A DNA stretch of 64,000 nucleotides, from IMG/VR virus record IMGVR_UViG_3300023192_001558, positions 45,454 through 109,453 of that record. One strand, written 5' to 3'. The DNA is from a virus. Below are positions 1 through 6,790 of the stretch, piece by piece. Every line of letters begins with the position of its first letter. Position 1 is the stretch's first letter. The translations under genes were made by a program, and so were the position numbers. Below the pieces are notes generated by a model. The model ran no database searches. It was not told where the DNA came from and saw only the letters and a list, made by a program, of their open reading frames with translations.

Positions 1-2
1 TC

Positions 3-224
3 TATGAGCGCTATCCCGGTATGACTAGAGAAAGTGCGTGTAACTGGGCTATCTATGGTTATACCGTTCAAGGATGGTTCATGTTAGAAAGTCAACTGAT
101 ACAATTAGGTTTGTACAGTGAGCAGTTGCGAAACAGAATCACTTATCTTGAAAATGTGATTAAAGAACTAGAACGTTCTGCTGATATGCAACAAAAAGCG
201 GTAATGGAGTTAAATGATGAGTAA
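3..224 (+). CDS. Unknown protein, C-terminal part (gene probably starts upstream of the window)
   Basis: The reading frame is open from base 3 to a stop at 224, so this may be the end of a gene that begins before the window. The last ~45 residues (MLESQLIQLG onward) are charged and look alpha-helical or coiled-coil (EQLRNRITYLENVIKELERS). An alternative is a 47-residue protein starting at ATG 81, which has an AAGGA ribosome site at 70-74. The frame overlaps the next gene by a few bases, as in a translationally coupled operon. No family is recognised. Confidence 0.5.
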   Translation, partial: YERYPGMTRESACNWAIYGYTVQGWFMLESQLIQLGLYSEQLRNRITYLENVIKELERSADMQQKAVMELNDE

Positions 225-489
225 CGAGATTCAACCTGAGAGGAGGCGCTTAGATAACAGGATACACGAGATAGCCTATTTGCTAATGAAACTACGCATA
301 GCGCAAGTTGCGTGTCTAGTGTTCATCTGTTACCTTACTTTTGATTTCCATACATTTTATATGGCTAACTTCGATAACTTTGAACAATGGCAGATGGTGT
401 CAGTGGTAGCTTATATGGGTGGTTTCTTAGGTGCCCTTAAGCTGATGTTTGAAAATATTAAATTAAAGGTCTCCAAGGATGATATATGA
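217..489 (+). CDS. Small membrane protein, unknown
   Basis: About 90 residues with two hydrophobic segments: roughly residues 27-45 (QVACLVFICYLTFDF) and 58-76 (MVSVVAYMGGFLGALKLMF). The N-terminus is charged and the C-terminus basic. Two ATGs are adjacent (214 and 217). GGAG at 206-209 is better spaced for 217. Its stop overlaps the start of the next gene (ATGA). It is a plausible inner-membrane protein, but nothing shows whether it is a lysis protein such as a holin or something else. Confidence 0.6.
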   Translation: MSNEIQPERRRLDNRIHEIAYLLMKLRIAQVACLVFICYLTFDFHTFYMANFDNFEQWQMVSVVAYMGGFLGALKLMFENIKLKVSKDDI

Positions 490-875
490 CTTTTCAACAC
501 CTTACCTTTATTAGCATTGGTTTAATTGTTATCTTAAACGCGTATACAGTGTTAGATGGCGAGTATCTATTTAGAGTCAGTCGCTGCAAGCGCTGTCGTT
601 CTTTAGATGCTAGGATCATTACGTGGTATGATCGTTTAGCTATGCTATTAAAGGATTCCAGCACGGCAATAGGTGTCGGGTTATTTTATTTAGCTAGTGG
701 TGTCTTTACGATATGGATGTATGGCTACATCCTAATACTACTTGCTATCAGTGTCGTTAGGGCTTGTGATAGTGAACTTGCTGCTGAGATAAGTATGCAT
801 GTCGTATTCAGGCTCTTGGTTAGTCCTTACGCGGCCGTATGGCTTCTACCTTTGCTAGTGTATTTAGATCATTAA
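486..875 (+). CDS. Membrane protein with a CxxC pair, unknown
   Basis: 129 residues with an N-terminal hydrophobic segment (about residues 6-21), a C-K-R-C pair just after it (about residues 34-37), and two or three more hydrophobic stretches in the C-terminal half (GVGLFYLASGVFTIWMYG; YILILLAISVV; VWLLPLLVYL). It overlaps the upstream gene by 4 bases and has AAGGA before its ATG. With 217-489 it forms a small membrane-protein operon that ends at a stem-loop terminator. Function not recognised. Confidence 0.6.
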   Translation: MTFQHLTFISIGLIVILNAYTVLDGEYLFRVSRCKRCRSLDARIITWYDRLAMLLKDSSTAIGVGLFYLASGVFTIWMYGYILILLAISVVRACDSELAAEISMHVVFRLLVSPYAAVWLLPLLVYLDH

Positions 876-881
876 ACTATA

Positions 882-914
882 AAGAGGATGCGTAATAGCA
901 TCCTCTTATGCCGT
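882..914 (+). terminator. Stem-loop terminator with TATGCCGT tail
   Basis: AGAGGATGC pairs with GCATCCTCT across a short loop, and TATGCCGT follows at 907-914. The element lies just after the stop codon of the gene ending at 875. It is the first of a set of hairpin plus octamer elements in this window. Confidence 0.8.
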
Positions 915-929
915 CGCAGCTACTTTTAG

Positions 930-940
930 ACCTACATCAT
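930..940 (+). promoter_or_regulatory. Candidate phage promoter, ACCTACATCAT variant
   Basis: ACCTACATCAT differs by one or two bases from the ACCTAYATTAY element found upstream of other plus-strand genes. It lies 37 bp before the ATG at 977 and directly downstream of a terminator. Confidence 0.45.
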
Positions 941-976
941 TTAAAAGAGATTAACCTATTACTAAAGGAAACTATC

Positions 977-1093
977 ATGGACTTCTCATTATTAGATTTC
1001 ATTTTCTACATTGCCTTTATGTCTATTCTGGTCGCGCTTCTGTATCGCGATGCTATTATCCCTACAGTCATGAACTGGTTTAAACGAAAGTAG
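977..1093 (+). CDS. 38-residue single-span membrane peptide
   Basis: A very small gene: MDFSLLDFIFYIAFMSILVALLY... is almost entirely one transmembrane helix, followed by a short tail ending in Lys/Arg (FKRK). The start is ATG 977, preceded by AAAGGA with good spacing. A longer in-frame start at 908 lies inside the upstream terminator and is unlikely. The stop codon is part of the following hairpin. Candidate and terminator flank it, so it may be its own transcription unit. Function unknown. Confidence 0.55.
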   Translation: MDFSLLDFIFYIAFMSILVALLYRDAIIPTVMNWFKRK

Positions 1094-1120
1094 GTATCGT
1101 CTAGATACCTACCCCGCCCT
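1091..1120 (+). terminator. Stem-loop terminator
   Basis: TAGGTATC (1091-1098) pairs with GATACCTA (1104-1111). CCCCGCCCTTTTAT follows. It begins at the stop codon of the 38-residue gene and lacks the TATGCCGT octamer. Confidence 0.6.
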
Positions 1121-1157
1121 TTTATAAGAAACATTACATTATTAAATAAGGACAGTT

Positions 1158-2114
1158 ATGTTTATAATTGTTATTAAGCAAGAGTTTAGAAATCAGATTC
1201 AAACGCGTTACATCACAACAGATCAGCTAAAGACCACCGCTAATAAAAAGCACCCTTCTATGGTGCAGCTTGAGATAGATGGTAACAATGTTAATATCTT
1301 AGATCTTGACGGTGATGTGAACATTAGCATCTACACGGCTACCGGGATGAAGTTAAATGAAATAACCTACACGGATAATACTTCATCTGGACTACCAGAA
1401 TCAATCCACTTCTCACCGGATGATCCTTATCTAGATAAACCATTTGAAGGTAAAGACCAACCCTTCCCTGAACCGCTTAAATACATAGAGACACTTCAAG
1501 AGACATTAAACTCATGTCTGTTAAGTCGTTGGGATGAACCCCATGCATTCTTTAGGGGGTCTTATTCCCTAGATGTACCTATGTTGCGTAAAATAGTTGC
1601 TTCAGTATTTATCGAAGGTGTGGATAGAACCAGTCAGCATTTAACTACAGCGAAGTGTCTATTAGCTAACGTGACGAAACTGATTGAGCTACTGCAAGAT
1701 ATAAAAGAAGGAAGGCGAGAAAGTCACTTAATATTAAACGATGGATACTGGATCAACCCCGCCATACATGCTAGGGTTAAATTCCCACCGTGGTTAACTC
1801 ACAATCTTGGTACGCTTATTAAGTTAGAGCAGGATAAATTATCGGCAATTACTTCTGATAAGTTAAACGGCATTAGTGTATATACGGCTGATATAGAGTT
1901 TATCAAACGTGCATCTTTATCTGATAGAGATCGCATCTTCTATGGCGGTATGTGGTTTATTGACAAAACTAGCAATTTTAATGATAACACGTTTAAGTCA
2001 ATAGTAGACGATCATCAAAAAGCAGTAATGGCTGATAATGATAAAATTCTAACACAGTTAATTGAGTTAGATGAGATTAAAACTAATTTGAAATCTTACA
2101 TCAACAACAATTAA
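1158..2114 (+). CDS. Conserved-looking phage protein, unknown
   Basis: 318 residues, soluble, acidic to neutral. The N-terminal ~80 residues look beta-rich (VQLEIDGNNVNILDLDGDVNIS), followed by a mostly helical part with few hydrophobic stretches. ATG 1158 follows AAGGACAG. The stop codon is the TAA of TAACGGCATA, so the gene runs straight into the convergent terminator shared with the hydrolase gene on the other strand. No catalytic motif or family is recognised. Confidence 0.65.
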   Translation: MFIIVIKQEFRNQIQTRYITTDQLKTTANKKHPSMVQLEIDGNNVNILDLDGDVNISIYTATGMKLNEITYTDNTSSGLPESIHFSPDDPYLDKPFEGKDQPFPEPLKYIETLQETLNSCLLSRWDEPHAFFRGSYSLDVPMLRKIVASVFIEGVDRTSQHLTTAKCLLANVTKLIELLQDIKEGRRESHLILNDGYWINPAIHARVKFPPWLTHNLGTLIKLEQDKLSAITSDKLNGISVYTADIEFIKRASLSDRDRIFYGGMWFIDKTSNFNDNTFKSIVDDHQKAVMADNDKILTQLIELDEIKTNLKSYINNN

Positions 2115-2160
2115 CGGCATAGGTGAGAGGGTTATCCCTCTCACCTCTTTACTCTTCTTT
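2114..2160. terminator. Bidirectional stem-loop terminator between convergent genes
   Basis: GGTGAGAGGG (2122-2131) pairs with CCCTCTCACC (2136-2145). On the plus strand a T-rich run (TCTTTACTCTTCTTTTTT) follows. On the minus strand the hairpin is followed by TATGCCGT (complement of 2114-2121). The genes on either side end at 2114 (+) and 2149 (-), so each strand can use it. Confidence 0.85.
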
Positions 2161-3003
2161 TTTGCTTTGAATATGCGAATAGAGACGAGAACGCCCACTG
2201 CAATAATTACCTTGATTTATCCCCGTCAGATAATGACGATTCAACAGATGACCTCCTAGGTCCCTCACATACTGCTCTCCACAGATACGTGCTTGATAAT
2301 GCTTAGCACCTATACGGTACACGTAATCCTTTTCATTACCAAAATGCTCTACCATGGGAACCTGAGGAAACTCATCGTGCGCCCCGGCAATAGTAAAGAA
2401 TTCTACATTGTTTAATTCAAATCCGTAGCTCTGTAGTATCTTAGCCACATTAGATAAGATGATAGCACCCTGAGAGTGTCCTATTATTCTAATAGGCTTA
2501 CCTGATAATACGGGATAGAATAAATGCTGAGCCATAACCCGTGCGATGGGCGTCAGGCTGTCTGTAGCCCTCCCTATAACGCTTTCTACCAAATCACGAT
2601 ACATTCCCTTGCTCGGGTTGTAAAGGCCCATTACAGGGCGATTGAGGAGCTTAGATAGTCCATGGAGATTTACATCGAAAACTTCTTGATTCGTCATGAT
2701 ACCGTTAATGAAATACCAGTGCTCATCATGTTTATTAAAATCCACGATAGGCATGACCTCGCCTTTATAGACAGGCATAGCAAAGAAGCGATCTAAGATC
2801 TTTGTTCTACTGTCCCCGGTAACTACAATAGCCAAAGCTAACTTAACCTTACTACGGCGTTCTACCTCTTTAGTGATAGCAGTACCTTCACTGCCGAATT
2901 CTGGCACAGGATGACCTACTGGTGAGTTGATATACTTGAGATAGGGTAACTCACTAATAAGCAAGATAGTCTCTTTAATAATGTTTGCAATTAACTTAAA
3001 CAC
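2149..3003 (-). CDS. Alpha/beta-hydrolase-like protein (GHSQG)
   Basis: 284 residues from a GTG start at 3003, chosen because AAAGGA precedes it at good spacing. The upstream ATG at 3039 has no ribosome site. Residues 175-179 are G-H-S-Q-G, the nucleophile elbow of alpha/beta hydrolases (lipase/esterase type), preceded by a strand-like KPIRII and followed by the helix AIILSNVAKIL. A His-containing GGHLLNRHY segment near the C-terminus could supply the catalytic His. The acid is not obvious. The N-terminus is hydrophobic and may be a membrane or signal segment. It is the last gene of the minus-strand fibre cluster, so a role in host-surface modification or lysis is possible but inferred. Confidence 0.65.
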   Translation of the reverse strand: MFKLIANIIKETILLISELPYLKYINSPVGHPVPEFGSEGTAITKEVERRSKVKLALAIVVTGDSRTKILDRFFAMPVYKGEVMPIVDFNKHDEHWYFINGIMTNQEVFDVNLHGLSKLLNRPVMGLYNPSKGMYRDLVESVIGRATDSLTPIARVMAQHLFYPVLSGKPIRIIGHSQGAIILSNVAKILQSYGFELNNVEFFTIAGAHDEFPQVPMVEHFGNEKDYVYRIGAKHYQARICGEQYVRDLGGHLLNRHYLTGINQGNYCSGRSRLYSHIQSKKEE

Positions 3004-3057
3004 AATAGCGTCCTTTTGATAACAAATACAACAATACATACGATTGTTTACACCGTG

Positions 3058-3093
3058 ACGGCATAAATGGGACCCTATAAAAGAGCCCCATTT
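3058..3093 (-). terminator. Stem-loop terminator with TATGCCGT tail (minus strand)
   Basis: Read on the minus strand, AAATGGGG pairs with CCCATTT and is followed by TATGCCGT (complement of 3058-3065). It separates the gene ending at 3105 from the hydrolase gene. Confidence 0.75.
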
Positions 3094-3104
3094 TAATAAA
3101 GTGA

Positions 3105-3635
3105 TTACTGTTCAATGTTTGTCAAATAGACTTTGTTATTCTCAACATCAACGAGTAACTCAAATTGACCTTTCCCTGTTAAGCTTACCGACGCATCCTC
3201 GGTCGTTGCATCTAGATGGAAAACTGTTCCACCGTCAGATGATACAACATTGACTTCACCAGCCGTGTCCCACACATTGTCAATTTTAACGATCGCGTTT
3301 TGTGCGATGTCTTCCATATCTAACGTGATCGTTCCCGTACCTGATCCAATTCTTTTAACAACATGGTAGACTGCAAAACCAGATAGGGTGACGTCGCCGT
3401 CTGTGTTAACGACGTTAAATGTACCGTGGGGGTCGATCGCACTAAAGTGAGCTTCTAGGATTCCATCGTAAGACGAACCGATGGTGAACATGTTTCCTTC
3501 ATCGTCTTTCGAGTAAAGGATCTGATCTTTAACGTTAATGGCAATACCTGCCACATTAATTAATTCAGGTTCAGGTACTGCACCGGGGGTCGTACTGTAA
3601 GGAAAACCTATTGGCCCTAAGCGGAATGTTGCCAT
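3105..3635 (-). CDS. Small tail-fibre-type protein with shared N-terminal module
   Basis: 176 residues. Residues ~20-75 (AIxVKDQILYSKDDEGNMFTIGSSYDGILEAHFxxxDPHG pattern) match the N-terminal module of the proteins at 5029-6021 and 15508-16098. I take this to be a particle-attachment or trimerisation module of short fibres. The C-terminal ~100 residues are beta-rich and Gly/Thr/Asp-rich (GSGTGTITLDMEDIAQNAIVK), as in fibre tips. ATG 3635 has AGGAG six bases upstream. It is probably a short tail fibre or fibre tip. No exact family is recognised. Confidence 0.6.
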   Translation of the reverse strand: MATFRLGPIGFPYSTTPGAVPEPELINVAGIAINVKDQILYSKDDEGNMFTIGSSYDGILEAHFSAIDPHGTFNVVNTDGDVTLSGFAVYHVVKRIGSGTGTITLDMEDIAQNAIVKIDNVWDTAGEVNVVSSDGGTVFHLDATTEDASVSLTGKGQFELLVDVENNKVYLTNIEQ

Positions 3636-3763
3636 TGCATACTCCTGGATGTAACATTTGTAGTAAGATTATTTAAATAAATTGCCTTACACCAGGTAAA
3701 GCTAATGGGGTGTTTACGAAACATAGTCACAAGATATAGCTCCTATGCCCTATAGAATTACAT

Positions 3764-3775
3764 ACCTACATTACC
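3764..3775 (+). promoter_or_regulatory. Candidate phage promoter ACCTACATTACC
   Basis: A match to the ACCTAYATTAY element, 33 bp upstream of the GTG start of the HNH gene at 3808. It is in a divergent intergenic region, and no counterpart for the minus-strand gene is clear. Confidence 0.6.
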
Positions 3776-3807
3776 TAAATAGTGTACGATATTAAAAGGT
3801 GGTAAAT

Positions 3808-4944
3808 GTGGGAAGAGGTATAGATTTAACGGGACGGGAGTTCGGTAAATTAACCGTAGTAGATCAGGCTCCTAATAAGGAAGGTCAGAGGGGTAATTGG
3901 TGGAATTGCTTATGTGATTGTGGTAATGCGAAAGTTGCTTCGGCTAAAAGTCTAAATGCAGGCGATACCCAAAGCTGCGGTTGTCTAAATAAGAACGATC
4001 TAATAGGTAAGGTCTATGGGAGGTTAACCGTCAAAGCAGAGGGGGTTGAAAAGAAAGGTGATAAACGCACATGGGTTTGTGAATGTAGTTGTGGATCAAC
4101 TACTACTGTTACGACGAGTGATTTAGTAACCGGTCATACGCGCAGTTGTGGATGTTTACAGAAGGAGCGGGCGAAAGAAGCGAATAAGACGCACGGCTAT
4201 TCACGTAGACGCCATCCCCTCTACGCACGTTGGCTAGGTATGAGAAATCGATGCAATAATCCAAATGACGATTATTACGACAACTATGGAGGTAAAGGTG
4301 TAAAAGTCTGTAAGCGATGGGACTCATTTACTAACTTCTTAGAAGATATGGGCGAGTGTCCGGAAGGTCATACTCTGGACCGTCGCGACAACGATGGCGA
4401 CTATACGCCTGAGAATTGTAGATGGGCAAGCTCATCCGAGCAGGCCATGAATAAAAGCACGACGGCTATGGTTGAATACAATGGAGAACTTATAAAAAGG
4501 AGAGAGTTAGCCAAACGTTTTGGCATTGATCCGGATAGACTACGTCAACGGCTAGAGATGGGATGGTCTGTTGAAAAAGCATTAACTGTCGAAATACCAC
4601 CCCAGGTAAAATGGAGAGTGGTTGTTGGAATAAACATAGTAACAAGGACAATATATTTTAGCAACAAGCTATCCAGGTTCGCTAAAGATCATAATCTTAA
4701 TCTTAATATTCTTCGTAACAATGCCACCCGCAGGGGATTAGCAGAAGGAGAGTGGGCGGTTAAACGTATCGAGGATGATACACCTTGGAATGATTTCAGG
4801 GGATGTAGCGGGATACCAGAGGACGTTATCTTAAAGCAAGCTGATGAACCGGATATTATCTTTTCTAACGCGAGAGAGGCTTACAGGTACCTTGAGCGGA
4901 GTTCTCTGTTAGATAAGGAGTATACATTAAAAGTATTTGAATAA
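3808..4944 (+). CDS. HNH homing-type endonuclease with duplicated zinc-finger repeats
   Basis: 378 residues from GTG 3808, which is preceded by AAGGTGG. The GTG at 3799 overlaps that site and is less likely. Two tandem ~55-residue repeats open the protein, each starting D-L-x-G-x-x-(F/Y)-G-(K/R)-L-T-V and ending in cysteine clusters (CLCDCG 34-39 with SCGC 56-59; CECSCG 91-96 with SCGC 114-117), which look like zinc-binding DNA-recognition units. Residues 188-207 (H-T-LDRRDNDGDYTPENCRW) are the HNH-type nuclease signature of phage endonucleases. The C-terminal ~160 residues probably bind DNA. It is a lone plus-strand gene inside a minus-strand fibre cluster, as expected for a free-standing mobile endonuclease. 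Confidence 0.85.
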   Translation: MGRGIDLTGREFGKLTVVDQAPNKEGQRGNWWNCLCDCGNAKVASAKSLNAGDTQSCGCLNKNDLIGKVYGRLTVKAEGVEKKGDKRTWVCECSCGSTTTVTTSDLVTGHTRSCGCLQKERAKEANKTHGYSRRRHPLYARWLGMRNRCNNPNDDYYDNYGGKGVKVCKRWDSFTNFLEDMGECPEGHTLDRRDNDGDYTPENCRWASSSEQAMNKSTTAMVEYNGELIKRRELAKRFGIDPDRLRQRLEMGWSVEKALTVEIPPQVKWRVVVGINIVTRTIYFSNKLSRFAKDHNLNLNILRNNATRRGLAEGEWAVKRIEDDTPWNDFRGCSGIPEDVILKQADEPDIIFSNAREAYRYLERSSLLDKEYTLKVFE

Positions 4945-4979
4945 CGGCATAAAACCATGGGGCTTTACAACCCCATGGT
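4944..4979. terminator. Bidirectional stem-loop terminator between convergent genes
   Basis: ACCATGGGG and CCCCATGGT form a 9-bp stem. On the minus strand it is followed by TATGCCGT (complement of 4944-4951), which overlaps the plus gene's TAA stop. On the plus strand a T-rich stretch lies further on (4990-5005). Confidence 0.85.
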
Positions 4980-5028
4980 CATGCTGACTATGTTTCTTTT
5001 TTTGTTTCTAACCTAACTGATCAGAATC

Positions 5029-6021
5029 TTAAAATGAACGACCATAATCAAGATTAGCTGCTAAGTCAGCTACTAGGCCGTTAGCATGGCTGATTGCTTG
5101 TAGACGTGCATCGTTAACTGCTTTAGATGAAGCTACGTTAGTTTCAGATGCAGAGTCAACTGCGCTAGAGATAGCAGACTTGTCTACTTTAAGTGCAAGA
5201 CCAGCGTCAGCGTATGCTTTAGCGTCAGTCAATGCAAGTAGAATTGCATTTGAAGAAGCAACGTTTGTTGAGCTGTTAGACGTGATTGAATCAGAGATAG
5301 ACGTTTTGTCTACTTTGGTATCCAAACCATCGTTAAGCTGAGTGATGCTTGCTTTAGTTGCAAGTGAAGACGTAATAGCAGCGATATCGCTGTCGTTGTC
5401 TGTCAATGCAGCAGCAAGTTCTTGAAGTGTATCAAGCGCGGCTGGTGGAGCGCCGCCAAGGATGTCAGACTTAACTGCATCAGCGTAAGCAATCGCTGCT
5501 GCTTCAGCATCAACCGCACGTTGGTGAGCAGTATACGCAGCCATAGATGATGCGTATTGAGTAGAGTTTTGTTCTACAACTGAGTCGCTGATACCGTAGT
5601 TTTCAACGTTACCTAGACCAACGTCAGCTTTAGTTAGGTTAGAAGTGTCTTGTTGCGCTTGAGCAATGTTAGACTCAGCAGTTTCAAGACGTTGACCGAT
5701 TTTCAACAGGGTGTCTAAGTCAGCAGCTAGTGTGCCACCTTTAAGACCATTGATTTGGCTATCGGTGTAGGTATTAGCTTGAGCGATCGCGTTAGCTTGT
5801 GCAGCGGCGATGTCAGCTGTGTAGTCACGACCTAGCGTGATTACATTACCTTCGTGGTCTTTAGTGAAGATCTTGCGATCTACTAAGTTAAGTGCAATTG
5901 CACCTTCTTCCAAGTCAGCAGCTAGCGGCGCTGCGCCTGAGGTGATTGAACGGTCAAATTGAATCTGACCAAGATCAATGGCTACGTTTTCCGCGCCTGA
6001 AGTCGAGTTGACTGTACTCAT
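5029..6021 (-). CDS. Tail fibre protein with Ser/Ala-rich repeats
   Basis: 330 residues. The N-terminal ~70 residues (IQFDRSITSGAAPLAADLEEG, then NLVDRKIFTKDHEGNVITLGRDY) carry the module shared with 3105-3635 and 15508-16098. The rest is repetitive: at least three variants of D/S-x-x-(S/E)-x-T-N/Q-(V/Y)-A-S-S-x-A separated by ~40 residues, with many Ala-rich heptad-like stretches (AKAYADAGLALKVDKSAI). This is the pattern of trimeric phage fibre shafts. No catalytic or chaperone domain is seen at the C-terminus. Start ATG 6021 has TAGGAG upstream. Role in host adsorption is inferred. Confidence 0.75.
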   Translation of the reverse strand: MSTVNSTSGAENVAIDLGQIQFDRSITSGAAPLAADLEEGAIALNLVDRKIFTKDHEGNVITLGRDYTADIAAAQANAIAQANTYTDSQINGLKGGTLAADLDTLLKIGQRLETAESNIAQAQQDTSNLTKADVGLGNVENYGISDSVVEQNSTQYASSMAAYTAHQRAVDAEAAAIAYADAVKSDILGGAPPAALDTLQELAAALTDNDSDIAAITSSLATKASITQLNDGLDTKVDKTSISDSITSNSSTNVASSNAILLALTDAKAYADAGLALKVDKSAISSAVDSASETNVASSKAVNDARLQAISHANGLVADLAANLDYGRSF

Positions 6022-6099
6022 AGGGTGAAACTCCTAGATGGGATGGGTCCCGGATTAAAAATACGATAACAATCGTGTCATAGTATCTTAGTAAATGGA

Positions 6100-6123
6100 G
6101 GGGTAGATTTTAACACCTACCCC
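6100..6123 (-). terminator. Stem-loop between fibre genes
   Basis: GGGGTAG (6100-6106) pairs with CTACCCC (6117-6123), just after the stop of the gene ending at 6137. There is no T-run and no TATGCCGT, so it may attenuate or protect the transcript rather than end it. Confidence 0.5.
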
Positions 6124-6136
6124 GAAAAGTTAGCGC

Positions 6137-6790
6137 TTAAGCACTTACACCAAAGAATGCAGCACGTGCATCCCACGCAGTGAAATAGAAGGTTTCCCAT
6201 TCTTCTTTCGTTGCAAGGACTACTGTGTTACCATTCTCATTCTTAAATGGAATAGCCTGCCACTCAGCACCTGCCGCTTCGCGTCGTTCAATCAAACGAT
6301 CGATAGACGTCCAACCGTTTTGATCGTTTTCAGTAACGCTACACACGGTACCGTTGAACTCAAACGCATTCAGCTTACGCCAAGATGTATACTTGGTATC
6401 GCCGGTAAAGTAGTCTTTAAACTCACCAGGTTGAGGCATCGCCGTGAAAGGGATGTAGTCCTTTAGTGGTTGTTTGAAATCTTCTTGCTCAGACGTTAAC
6501 GTGTCGTTATACGCTGACGCTTCTTTGTTGTACGCTTCAATCTCAGCGTTCTTTCTGTCAGTGGCGAGAACTTGGTTAACCCACGTTTCTTTCAAGAACT
6601 CTTTAAACTGATTAAAAGCAGCTTCAAGGCGAGATGGTGCTACGTTGTTAGCCATTAGACGATACAAGTAATTGATATCGTACGTTAAATGACTTAAGTC
6701 GTAAGTAGCTTCTGTAACAACACCTTCGTCGTCGGTTGATTCAGGTGTTATGATCCATTGACTCAGATCAGGTTTAGTAGGACGCGACAT
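6137..6790 (-). CDS. Fibre-associated protein, possibly a fibre assembly factor
   Basis: 217 residues. It has an N-terminal SxWIITPES-type segment, a central helical charged region (about residues 55-105), and a C-terminal segment W-x-A-I-P-F-K-N-E-N-G-N-T-V-V-L-A-T-K-E-E-W. Position after the large fibre gene and small size fit a fibre assembly or tip-attachment protein, but that is inference from context. Its ATG overlaps the stop of the upstream gene (TAATG), indicating translational coupling with the 948-residue fibre protein. Confidence 0.5.
   Translation of the reverse strand: MSRPTKPDLSQWIITPESTDDEGVVTEATYDLSHLTYDINYLYRLMANNVAPSRLEAAFNQFKEFLKETWVNQVLATDRKNAEIEAYNKEASAYNDTLTSEQEDFKQPLKDYIPFTAMPQPGEFKDYFTGDTKYTSWRKLNAFEFNGTVCSVTENDQNGWTSIDRLIERREAAGAEWQAIPFKNENGNTVVLATKEEWETFYFTAWDARAAFFGVSA

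Noticed and set aside
908-976. An in-frame extension of the 38-residue peptide from ATG 908
   Set aside because: That ATG is inside the TATGCCGT octamer of the upstream terminator, and the ATG at 977 has a good ribosome site.
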